NCBI RefSeq assembly: GCF_001653235.2
Contig: NC_035791.1
Location: forward strand, 4,774,001-4,838,000
Reading direction: 5' to 3'
Length of the DNA: 64,000 nucleotides
Origin: Pochonia chlamydosporia 170
Taxonomy: Eukaryota; Ascomycota; Sordariomycetes; Hypocreales; Clavicipitaceae
Shown: positions 14,905-30,500 of the stretch, piece after piece
Layout of the letters: every line of letters begins with the position of its first letter
How positions within the stretch are numbered: the first letter of the stretch is position 1
Notes under the pieces: model-generated
Database searches by the model: none
The model's input: only the letters and a program-made list of their open reading frames with translations
What the model was told of the DNA's origin: nothing
Program-made: the position numbers and the translations under genes

Positions 14905-16536
14905 GATCTGTGGTAAAAAGTATTTGCCCACAAGCAAGTATACACTAATACGTCTCAGTATATACTGAGATACACTGCGATATGCGATTAATCACAAGAG
15001 CGATAAGAGTCTGGAATCAATTACCACCAGACATCATTTGTACTGCTTAACATCTCCGTCTGTGCCGAAATCTGTACTGGTCTTTACTGAGAATTCTCTC
15101 GTTGAGGCTGAGATGATTTACAAACCAGGAAGGCCGATGAATCCGACTCATACGCAGTACATGTCAACATTTGTCATTCACGGTGATGTGCATGGGGTAT
15201 CACCCTTCTCACCACTTGTTGCCTGACTGCTTACGAAGCATGGAACCACCTGGCATAAAATCAACGGTCATGTGATGGATTGTGGCAGAAGACCGGGATT
15301 TGTGGCAGAAAACAATCTGGAATGCGTGGCTGTGCACAAAAAAAAAATTCCTTGGCGTTGGGACAATCTGGCTACCTCGGGCCTGTTGGTAGCTGACTAT
15401 GTACGATCCATCTAACTACTCACGGGGTCATCTCTCTACGCTGAACAGGGGCTACTGGACAACGAAAGCAGTCAAGTCCAGTTTTTGTTTCACAGGTGTA
15501 CTATTAATACAGAGCATCATCGTAAAGGTACAATACCTAAATATGGGCGATCGATGCTTCGTAAGACGTCACTGTTCCAAGACCCTTTCCCCATCGCCGT
15601 TCAACAGATGCACGCCAGAGCTCTTGTCGAGGTCTGTAATCATTGTCGAAACTTTGGCGCGTTTGGTTCGGTGGAGCAACTACGGGAGGGTGGGCTTTCC
15701 TCGGGAACCATCACGATAACTTACAAGCTGCCACAGCCGTTTTTGAATACCGGACCACCTGCACCTTGGTACTCTGGCGTTTTGCGCTCATGCAATAAAA
15801 TAACATGTTAAACATAAATCGAGAAAAAGGATAAGAATTCTCTATTGAGCGCCTGGGGGAGTGTGGTTCGCGAATGCCGAATGACGCGGAAGCCGGCCGA
15901 AGTCGCGAGGAGAGTCTGCCAAATTGATCACTGAACGTACTGCCCTCCCTCTGCCTAAAACTGAGGACTCATGGACTTTGTTTGTCAGGCTGGCGTGATC
16001 AAGTTGAGCAAGTCCCCGTAACTAGCCGGCCAAGATCCGGGACTGCTGTCATCTCCCTCCGGCCATTCCAAATTCACGTCGGTGCGAAAACGGGTAGCGT
16101 GATGACAGCAATTTTTTTTTTTAAACCTTTCCTCCTCTGGTTCCTCTGGTGCGCTGCCCTGTGACATTTGCTAGACCCTTCTCCCGAATTCTTGGCCGGG
16201 CTCCCTCACTCCAATCCCCTCCCGCAAGTCACCCACTACAAGACAGATACGCCAGCTTGTCCAGCCCTTCAACCCCTGCATGTGGAGACACCTCTGGACG
16301 TTGTGTTCCCGTCTTGTATCGCCAGCACTCCCGGTACAGGTGGGGCCCCACCCACACATCAATTGATCCCCATCAAGCCACACCCTGCTTTAGGTCGTTG
16401 TGACGTTTCCGCATACTCGGTTCTCCCGGCCCTGGGTTTCTGCCAGCTTATAAAGTCACAGTCATCGCTAGTTTTCGCCACCGTACTCGATCCATATACA
16501 TCATCGCCCTTTCACCATACCCATCGTGGTATCATA

Positions 16537-18417
16537 ATGATATCTTTCAACAATAACAATAACAATAATTCTGTTACGCAGCAACAACATTATCAGCACC
16601 CGTCACAGTTCTATTACTTGCATCAGACTCGCAACGAAGCAGACTTGAACGACAACATCCCGCCTCTTGCTTTCGACGACTCTCCTGAAACGTACCAGCT
16701 GCTGCAGACAAATTCGGACTCTATTCAGGACTTTGGCGATCCCATGCAGTCGGATAGTTGGGGCGGACTCGCCCAGCTGACTCCCAAGATCGGGCGATTC
16801 TCACATCAGAGAGAATCCTCTCTATCGTCGCTTGGCTCGGCAGGCCCCGCATCGCCCTTCACTCAGAATACTTCAAATCCTCACATCGCAATTCCAGATC
16901 AGACCTTTGACGGACTCCCTGAGATGCATTCACAGGACCTTGCAAATGCTCAAGGGGGCTCGTACTACCAACTAGCCAAATCGATGGGTCCAGCGTCCTA
17001 CCAGACATATCACGGCATGGATGGTGCAGTACCAGAGATGGCATATCCCGTTACTGTATCTGGTCCAGGGAAGAGACCACGCATGGACAAGGCTCTTCTG
17101 CCGGCTCCCGAATTAGCTGGAGCGTACAGAAGATCTCACCCTGCGTCTGTTGCAAGTTCAGCTGCTGGAGACTCTCCAGCTGCGCCGGCCCTAGGCGAAG
17201 CTGAACACAAACCTCGCAGAAAGAATGGTAGGACCCAATGTTACCTCAAATATTCACAGGCGGGAGATGCTGATCCGGCTTCGGATTTTTTAGACTATGG
17301 TCACATTCCAAAGCTCGACCGAACCATGACAGATGTGTACGGGGATGAGCTCTACAACCCGAACTTCACCATTACATCCGCGTCTTCGCCACCACCACAC
17401 TCCACTGCCTCAACTGGAAGTGATGTATTCAGTCAGCGAATCTACGCCGCGAATCATCAACACTTGAGTGCTGCTCACTCGCCAGCGTCTACAGCTTCCC
17501 GAGCTCGATCACCATTTCGAACTGGGTCCCCGTTCGCTGCATCCTCTACTCAGCAATTCAACAACTCTCGGCCTGCATCCGGAGGACATAGCCAACATGC
17601 TCAACATTCCGTTTCAAATCTGGAAGGTGCAGTTGAGCCGGAGACACCAAAGACAATCTCGCCAAAAGACGCTGTTTTGGAATTCAACGAATCGGAAGGA
17701 GATGGAGTGTTTCCTCTATTTCCTCACGATTCGTCCAATTTTGAAATCGAGTCGCTCTCCAAATCAATCCCCTCTGACCCCAATGGATCTTATATCGGAC
17801 CAAATATGGTGAATCTTCACTCAAGTGAGCAATTTGGGTATTTGCCTTCACAGATGCCTACTGGCATCCAGGTCCCACAGCAGTATCCCTTCATCGCACG
17901 AACTACAACCAGTCATGATACGCCGCCTCGGCTGAGTTCGTCTGGGGCAAGCTCCGTTGCCTCTGGGGGAAATACGCCAGCTTCTCGGGGTAGACCGACA
18001 AGCACAGGAACTGAAGCCGGAACATACACGTGTACCTACCACGGATGTACAATGAGGTTTGAAACGCCATCATTGCTTCAAAAACACAAACGGGAAGGCC
18101 ATCGGCAGTCTCAAGGTCTAGGAGCACCCAGGGTTCAGGATATGGGTATGATGTCTGGCTTGGCCAATACACAGGCTGGACCACACAGATGTGATCGAAT
18201 CAATCCTAGCACGGGAAAGCCATGCAGTACAGTCTTCTCAAGGCCTTACGATCTAACTAGACACGAAGACACCATCCACAACGCGCGGAAACAGAAGGTG
18301 CGCTGCAACCTCTGCACTGAGGAAAAAACATTCAGCAGGGCAGATGCACTGACCAGGCATTATCGAGTGTGTCATCCTGACATGGAATTGCCTGGAAAGG
18401 GTCGACGTCGTGGATGA
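16537..18417 (+). CDS. C2H2 zinc-finger transcription factor (RfeC/Rpn4-type finger arrangement)
   Basis: Nuclear DNA-binding regulator of 626 residues in a single exon. The N-terminus starts MISF and runs into Asn, then Gln/His-rich sequence. The middle is Ser/Pro/Thr-rich and low in complexity, with a possible basic patch at KPRRKNG. Three zinc-binding units lie at the C-terminus: CTYHGC...H (about residues 496-522), CDRINPSTGKPC...RPYDLTRHEDTIH (about 552-580) and CNLC...FSRADALTRHYRVCH (about 588-613). The second, with a long insert between its cysteines, and the FSRxDALTRH unit resemble fungal RfeC and Rpn4-like factors (from memory, unverified). The frame is open to 16168, but the ATG at 16537 sits behind a TATAAA-like site and the upstream part looks non-coding. 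The large upstream gap suits a heavily regulated factor. Confidence 0.85.
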   Translation: MISFNNNNNNNSVTQQQHYQHPSQFYYLHQTRNEADLNDNIPPLAFDDSPETYQLLQTNSDSIQDFGDPMQSDSWGGLAQLTPKIGRFSHQRESSLSSLGSAGPASPFTQNTSNPHIAIPDQTFDGLPEMHSQDLANAQGGSYYQLAKSMGPASYQTYHGMDGAVPEMAYPVTVSGPGKRPRMDKALLPAPELAGAYRRSHPASVASSAAGDSPAAPALGEAEHKPRRKNGRTQCYLKYSQAGDADPASDFLDYGHIPKLDRTMTDVYGDELYNPNFTITSASSPPPHSTASTGSDVFSQRIYAANHQHLSAAHSPASTASRARSPFRTGSPFAASSTQQFNNSRPASGGHSQHAQHSVSNLEGAVEPETPKTISPKDAVLEFNESEGDGVFPLFPHDSSNFEIESLSKSIPSDPNGSYIGPNMVNLHSSEQFGYLPSQMPTGIQVPQQYPFIARTTTSHDTPPRLSSSGASSVASGGNTPASRGRPTSTGTEAGTYTCTYHGCTMRFETPSLLQKHKREGHRQSQGLGAPRVQDMGMMSGLANTQAGPHRCDRINPSTGKPCSTVFSRPYDLTRHEDTIHNARKQKVRCNLCTEEKTFSRADALTRHYRVCHPDMELPGKGRRRG

Positions 18418-19511
18418 GACAGCTGAAGCTATGCCTTGCATCGATTGCAAATGACGGCACCGATCAGTACCGATGACTGCGACACTCAGAGCCGGAGGAA
18501 ATGGACCGTCAGTCTACGAACCTGTTTTGGTGACCCTGAGGACCAGCAATGAACCAAGATATGACGAAGTACGACTTCTCGCCTGTGCTATGACGTGGTA
18601 GGGACCGATTTGTGATCTTGTTGGGTGTGGGATTCAGCAGATCGATCAAGTTCATCCATCACACCCGACCAATCCGAGGCCACTATGTGGGGCTCCAGGG
18701 TCCTGAGATGGTGCTGCAGGGTCCTGCTGCTACCTTGCAACTATGTTCCACTGACGTCACCATGCAACGTCTCCACCAGCCATCTGACATCATTCGAGTC
18801 AAGTTGGGAGTCCATGCTTGGTGGAAGTGGAAGCGAGGTGGGATCGAAGCATTGGCAACGATCACTTCTGAAATGTCGAGGAATGACGCCGTCAATGTTT
18901 CAGATATACCGGTCGACTTGGAGGATCGTCACGTTTAAGGTCCCTGTGTGACTTATCGTGGCTGCCTCGAAATCTGGGACTAGCCTCTCCCAGTCTACAA
19001 CCACTTTCCTTAAGTTTCTATGTTTTTGGGCTTCAATCGCTACGCGGAGGAATATTTTAAGGACAATGGTATAGTGAGATGAAAAGTGTTACGGTTATGT
19101 GGGTGATCTGGACTACGATGGGGGAGCGATTTTCACTTACTGCAGCATAGCGGGGTGGCATTTTTTACATGCAACATAAGGAGAATATTGGGAATAACAA
19201 TGTACTGCGACATAAGAAAAAGGTTATGTTTGACTAGGTGCAACTGAAGAAGAGAAAGCATTTATACCCGCACACCTGTACTCAAATTGTACTACTACTT
19301 ATTACATAGAACTAGGAAATGAATGGGTTGAAGTTTGTAATCGAACCAATCACTTGAGCTACCACTCGATCCTGTTGTGATATGATATTGCTGATTTGGT
19401 GTTGCACCACTCATACAGAGGAAATCACTCGCAGAGAACAGAATCTTTATTTTCTAATTTGCATCTATGGGCAATTTAAGGACTTTGCTGAAATGGTGTT
19501 GAAAAATAATT
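18418..19511. other. intergenic, convergent 3' ends
   Basis: 1.1 kb between the convergent C2H2 factor and AROM genes. Small ORFs at 18612-18951 overlap in two frames and show no coding character. Nothing else seen. Confidence 0.6.
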
Positions 19512-24597
<5,086 letters not shown>

Positions 24598-27500
24598 TCA
24601 AGTATATAAACTGCCGGGGGAAAGGGAGAAAATGATAGAAGAAACTATCGAAACCAGGGGACAGCTGGCTAGACCTTCCACGGCTTTGTCCATGCCCAGC
24701 TGTTGGTGAGATGCGTAACAGGATGTAAGCTCCAACTACAGGTGTTCGCAGCAAGGTCCCCTTTTCATATAACAATGAGCTGCATTGTGTTAGCGTTGTT
24801 ACTGGGCGCGAATAAACATGTCCCTACCTCAATCAACTTTTCTGTAAGCTCGAAACACTCTCCCTTGACATCCTCAAACATATTGTGCTTTTGCAGCCTC
24901 CACAGTCCCCCAAAGCCCAACTCATTTAGCTTGTTGGTCAGCGGATGCATGGAGCCCATTGCTTGAGAGTATTTTTGCTCAGATGAGAGGGTCCGGAGTA
25001 ACACGTGCGCGGCTTCTAGTGTTCCTGATTCTTGGCTATGCAGTAACACATCGTCTAAGATGGTTGGCACGGCACCACATCTGCAGAGTTGTCAGCTGGG
25101 ATAACAAAGATAAAAACCTGAGGAGGGAGGAGTATAAACAATTCTGGACGTTCATTAACCTGTAAGACTTACAGACTCGTAAACACGGTAGGTCTGGCTT
25201 CAGCCAAGTAGTTCAGCCAGTGAAGGCTGCGTGCTTGGGCCGCATCTTCTAGGTAGTGGAAATCCACAAGCTCTATCGCTGAGATTAGAAGGAGGTGTGT
25301 ATCCTTCATGCTGTCAATGTCCTGCACACCGCGACTGGCAAGAATGTCAGCGATGCTCTCTGGATTGAGATCAGACCACCAGAGGCAGTCGATGAAATCA
25401 TCCTCCTGCATTCCACGGGCTAACAGCAATGCCAGGTAAGGAGACCCATGAATGGCGCGATTTGGACTGCTTGGGATGGAGTCATCAGACCAGGATGTCA
25501 TTTCTAAAAATGACGATAGAACATGAATTGCCGCGGACCTGGTCAGATTGTCTGTGAGCCCTCGAACTAGGCATGCACAAACGGCAAAGTGGAAGGTGTA
25601 TTCTTCGAAATGAATACCATATGCGTCGTCCAGCGGCAGAGCGGCGTCATCAAGCTGGCTTCGACACTGGAGCAGAAGAGGGACCATCCTATCTCCTCTG
25701 ATGTTGCCGATTGTGCCAATATTTGTCAATATGGCCTCCAAAAACTGTGCTGCACAGTTGAAAAGGGTTGTTGGTACAAGCCGGACCAGCGACATGGCCA
25801 GCCAGAACAACTGGAGTCCATACCTCGAAGTAGACGGTAATTTAGCCATCATTTTAGACAGTGATGAGATGATTGAAACCAGCATTTCACTACTTCCATC
25901 CTCACCAAATTGACTGACGCTATTCCGAAGGGCTACCAGAACTTGGTAAAGCAGGTCATCATCTACCTCCTCTCTTGCCAGGTAGCCCATGACTGCGAAA
26001 GCCTTTGGTTGGACAGCAGGATTGTTTTGAAAGGCAGTGCTCGCGACAAGGCTCATCCAGCGAGCGCGCCAAAAATTTGCAACATCCACGGATGGAGCCG
26101 CTATGAAGCAAACCTCGAATAATATAGATGTCAAATTCTCTGTCGTAGCCAGAGCTGGACTGGAGTCAAGGGAGGTCGATACAGATGCCCCGTCCCTCGT
26201 CAAAGAGGTTGGAGATGTAAAAATATCGCCCCGATTATCACAAAATACATCCAGAATTGACCGTAAGCGGCTCAATTTTGCGTCATCTAGGCTGAATGAA
26301 GCGCATATGGAATGAATTGAGTTAATCAGCAGCTTGTAAACAAGTAGCCGTACGTCATGCGCCCCTGTGTTTGATAACATTGTTATGACGTGGAAAATTT
26401 CTGGAAGGTACATTTGGGACTGGACTCGGCTGTCAAAAGATAAGGCCAAACAGAACTGAAGCAGGATGCAGATTTCCTCCCAGACAGAGTTGTCTTGAAG
26501 TAATCGAGTCGGGCGTAGCGATGATCGATTGAGCGCCTTCCGGAGACGAGAAATGATTCTGCCTCGTAAAGTAACGGTTCCAAGCCCAATCATGACAGAG
26601 GAAAGAATTTCCAGTGTGTCTGCCCGGTTTCCGTACGTTAGCGCCGCCTTGATAAGTTCGTCGATAAATATCTCGAGTAGCAGCTCATCTTGTGCAATGG
26701 ATGGCCAAATATACTGCTCTAGGCAGTATGTCAGGCCCTGGTCTAATACTGCCACATCTATCAGCTTTCTCAGAAGAGCTGCAACCTTGTCTCGCCCTTT
26801 GTCCCCGTCGGCCTCTGCTACCAGAACTGCTGTGCGAAGACCGGGGAGCCAAGGTGCCACATATTCCAGACTGAGTGGCTTTTGCTCCTCTGGAATACTG
26901 TCCCAACTAACGAAAAATTCAGTTAGGAAATCCGATGTAAGCTGTGGCTCAGCTTGAGCCAGTTCACGACTTATGTTCACAATGAACCGGGTTGGCTCCA
27001 GAGGTATGGCCAAATCTATCACAGGTGGGTAAGCATAGTTGTAGGTTGCGGAAATGCCATCGATCAATGGCTCGCAATATCAGTCGGCCACTTACCTCTG
27101 TTACAGACCAGTCTCCCAGCGACACCAAAGTCAAAGGATCGGCACAATGCCCCAAGAAGGTTGTAAGAGGCTAACCGGAGAACATGATACGGACTCGATA
27201 AATTGGTAAGTGCCAGATTTAGCATAGTTCCAGGGACATCCTGGGGCCGGACGAGCCTCTCAACGGGTTTTACCATTCTGCTATCTTTGCCTTGCTTTGA
27301 CTTGGCCCCGCGAATGGTCTGAAGAACGTCTGCTCTCTTGGAACTGGTAAAAAACATGACAATCTTGCCTCCGTCGGCCCTCAAGCCGAAGCTGGAATCA
27401 TCATCGGTATGCGGAGTAGATGCTTCTTCTATATCACTCAACCGGAAAATGTCGTTGATGACGCTGCTAAGGCGAAGACCAGATAGGACTTCTTGTTTCT

Positions 27501-30500
27501 TTATGGTAGTTATTTGAACGAATTGACTACCAACTTTGATCACAACATCGACTTTCCCCTTGGATTTTGATAATCTTGTGATAGATTGAAACATGAAACG
27601 AGTCTCTGTGACCACGCTAATGGTTTCTTTGGGTAGATGAAGTTGACTGAGGTGAAAGTGGGCCTGGAGATCCTGCAGACTTCCGATCAAGTGATACTCT
27701 ACGTTGTTGGGATGAAATACGCTTGTTTCATCGCGAGTAGAGTTTCGAAGAAGCCGTCGAAAACACCTCCTATGATGTCTTATCAATAAAAACCATTTTC
27801 CGAACCAATTTGGCAGTCACTCACTTGAAGGCGCTATTCATGTTATACACATATATCCGAGCGAAGTTCCTAGATAGCTCAGAGGGCGTTAAAAGATCCA
27901 GTTTCGAAAAGAATTCGTCCGAAGGCTCGCTACGGCCATTGTAACAAGTAGCGTCGATAAACAGACCAAATGGCTCGTGCCAAAGACGGCTCGCGATCTG
28001 ATGTTGATGTTAGATTTGACGGTGCCTGGACCTGACAAAACAATATTATGCGCATTTGTAACTCGTTGGGGAAGTAAATCACCTTCAGATAGCAGTAGAG
28101 CAGAGTGTCATAGTCGATGCTCTCGTTTTCGATATGCCGCAGAATGACGCACACAATAGAAAGCCCATCCTAAAACGCCAGTCACCAAAATGAAGCTTCA
28201 AGTACGAAACAGGATGCCACTTACCTTGCTCTCACCCCCATCGTACACAGCCCGAGAAGTCAGAAAAGATTCCGCGCTTCTAAAGGCATTCCGTAGCATG
28301 AAGTTTTGGAACCTGGAGTAAAGTGGCGGTGTATTGCAGGATATTTGTGGTCGATTCCAGGAGATGGCAAGCGGTGGCGGGCCGAGATTGGTGATGAGAC
28401 CTCGGAGGGGCTCAAGCACGGGTGGTGTCGCCCGTACTAAGTCTGCTGGCATTCTTAGAAGTTCTTTTCTTTCTTTTGAAACAAGTATCTGACGCAAATG
28501 ATCCCAGTGGTCATACAAGAATCGATGCAGGGACACGCATGAGCCGAAGTCAAAAATGTCTGCAGCAGGAGCTGTATCAGCCTGCTTCGTTGGCACCTGG
28601 GAATGTTAGTATACGGATTTACAAAAATGGTAGCAACGGACTCACAGAAATATCATGCAAGAATCCCGTTACTGAATGGATATTTTGGACAAGGAATGGA
28701 TTCAGAGGAAACATGTATGGCTCTTTAGTTCCAAAGAGCACATTGTTGGCAAGGTTCTGGATGATCTTTGCAATAAGTAACAGCCCCCGTCGCATTTCCT
28801 TTGTCGGCGCTACTGAGACGAGGCCTTCTGCTTCGGGTGCCACAATCGCAGGACAGAAAAAGCGGAGGAACACAAATGCGCCCACGGCAGTATACTTTGC
28901 TTCTGGAAATCGGGGAAGCACAGCGTTGTAGATCTGAGAGTCGTCATTAGCAATCACCGTGACGCGCCACATATATAGTCTTCTTAATCCCTTACGATGT
29001 TGCAAATTCTCCGGAAGGAATTTGGGATATTCGGGGTTGACGCACATATGTCGTCCATGAAAACTTTGGCCACAATCTGAAGCTGCGCTGCATTCTTTTG
29101 CAGCTCTTCGGGCGTGCTAATTCTGGCTGGGTCCAATTCCAGGTCTAGGTCTTTTGATGTTAACATGAGCCTCTCTAATACCTTTTGTAAGGTAGTTCTC
29201 AGATACGACGCTCCTTTCCACTTCGCATAGACGGAGAGCATCTTTGTGGCGACGCATGTTCTGCGCAAAATCTCGGTCTCATTCTCTGCATGTGCCTTAG
29301 CGGAATTCAATCCAATGCAGATTTGGCAAGATAATAACCTGTTTGCTCTATTTCCTGGCGAATTAAAGCCTCGAATAAGTCGAAAGTAAGCCCACGTTGT
29401 TCAAAGACGGTGAGCAAGCAGATCGTAAGCTCGTCCACTTCCGAGGCAGGGCAAATGGCACTCATTGATACGGAAAGAGTGAGATCAGTCGTTAATAACT
29501 TGGGAGTAAATGTTAGCCCCGGCCTCATTGGTCAATACACGATGGGTCAGAACATGAACAAACATTTAACAGTTCAACATATTTATCACTGACTGCTGCA
29601 TCAGTCAAGGAGCTAAATTCCGTCCCCTGTGTGAGAATGTTACAGAGAACCCGGACGAATGCTGCTCGTATATCAACATTCTCATGGTAACCGATGTTCA
29701 AAGAATGCTTCAAACCGACATCTATGTTTGCGCTGAGCAAATTAGACAGGATAGTGATGACAAAATCTGCATTCGAAATGCCTTCATCACGATTGGAGCC
29801 AAGCAATGATAGCTCCTGTCTGCTCATTTCTTGTGTTTCATAATTAAGGAGTGACAAGAAACGATTAAAATATGTATGAAACATTTGGGACTTTAGCTCA
29901 CTCATCCCCGCGTCTGATTGGCTATCGGCTGGTTGTAGTGGAAGGCGAAATGTGAGGTCGGCAAGGGTTCTGAGGCAAGCTTTGTCGAGATCTTTTTGCA
30001 TACGTCGAAGGTCGTCTTGCCTGGGGCCAATGTTCCCTACTTGTTCCTGTTTCAGAGTATGTGGGCGGGCTATCCAGCCGAATATGTACTCTAGCAACTG
30101 GTTTCTAATACGGACATCATCCCGTAAGTTTAGGTGCTCTTTGCGTTTTGTAATCGCTTCGCACAAATGGCAAATCTTGACTTTCACGCGCAGGGTTGTT
30201 ATGCCATCCGATGCGCCGTCCAAGAATTTTGCAAAGCTTAATGTGAGAACCCCAAGATGGACTGATGAAACAGACCCAAGATCAGATGGGCTTTCGAGCT
30301 TCTCAACCATAATCTTGAGTAACGAAGCAATCTGCTCAGCAAACACGACCTCGTTCTCCTGACCTTTGTCGATGGAAGCGAGAACGCCAGCAAGTAAAAC
30401 CTCTAGTTCTGATTCTAGGGCCTTAAAGAGCGATGGGTAAAGAACTGAAGAGACTTCCGTGGATAGGACTTCTCGCATGGCCTCGCGAACCTTGATGTTG

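Larger units (their letters stand above)
12662..16536. other. 3.9 kb without protein genes, upstream of the C2H2 factor
   Basis: No supported coding region. It contains TACCTAGGTA elements (13590-13606, 14878-14904), a strong inverted repeat (13196-13220), an 18 bp palindrome (14953-14970) and several CCAGAC/GTCTGG hexamers. A TATAAA-like site at about 16449-16454 and a CA/TC-rich leader lie just before the transcription factor start. The frame of that factor is open back to 16168, but the extra 123 residues look like leader sequence. A long non-coding RNA or a large regulatory region is possible but not shown. Confidence 0.5.

Noticed and set aside
16168..16536. 123-codon upstream extension of the C2H2 factor
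   Set aside because: It has a TATAAA-like site and leader-like composition. The Asn/Gln-rich MISFNNN start at 16537 is more plausible.
17227..17258. Possible intron in the C2H2 factor (GTAGGACC...TTCACAG)
   Set aside because: Only 32 nt, too short, and its removal breaks the frame.
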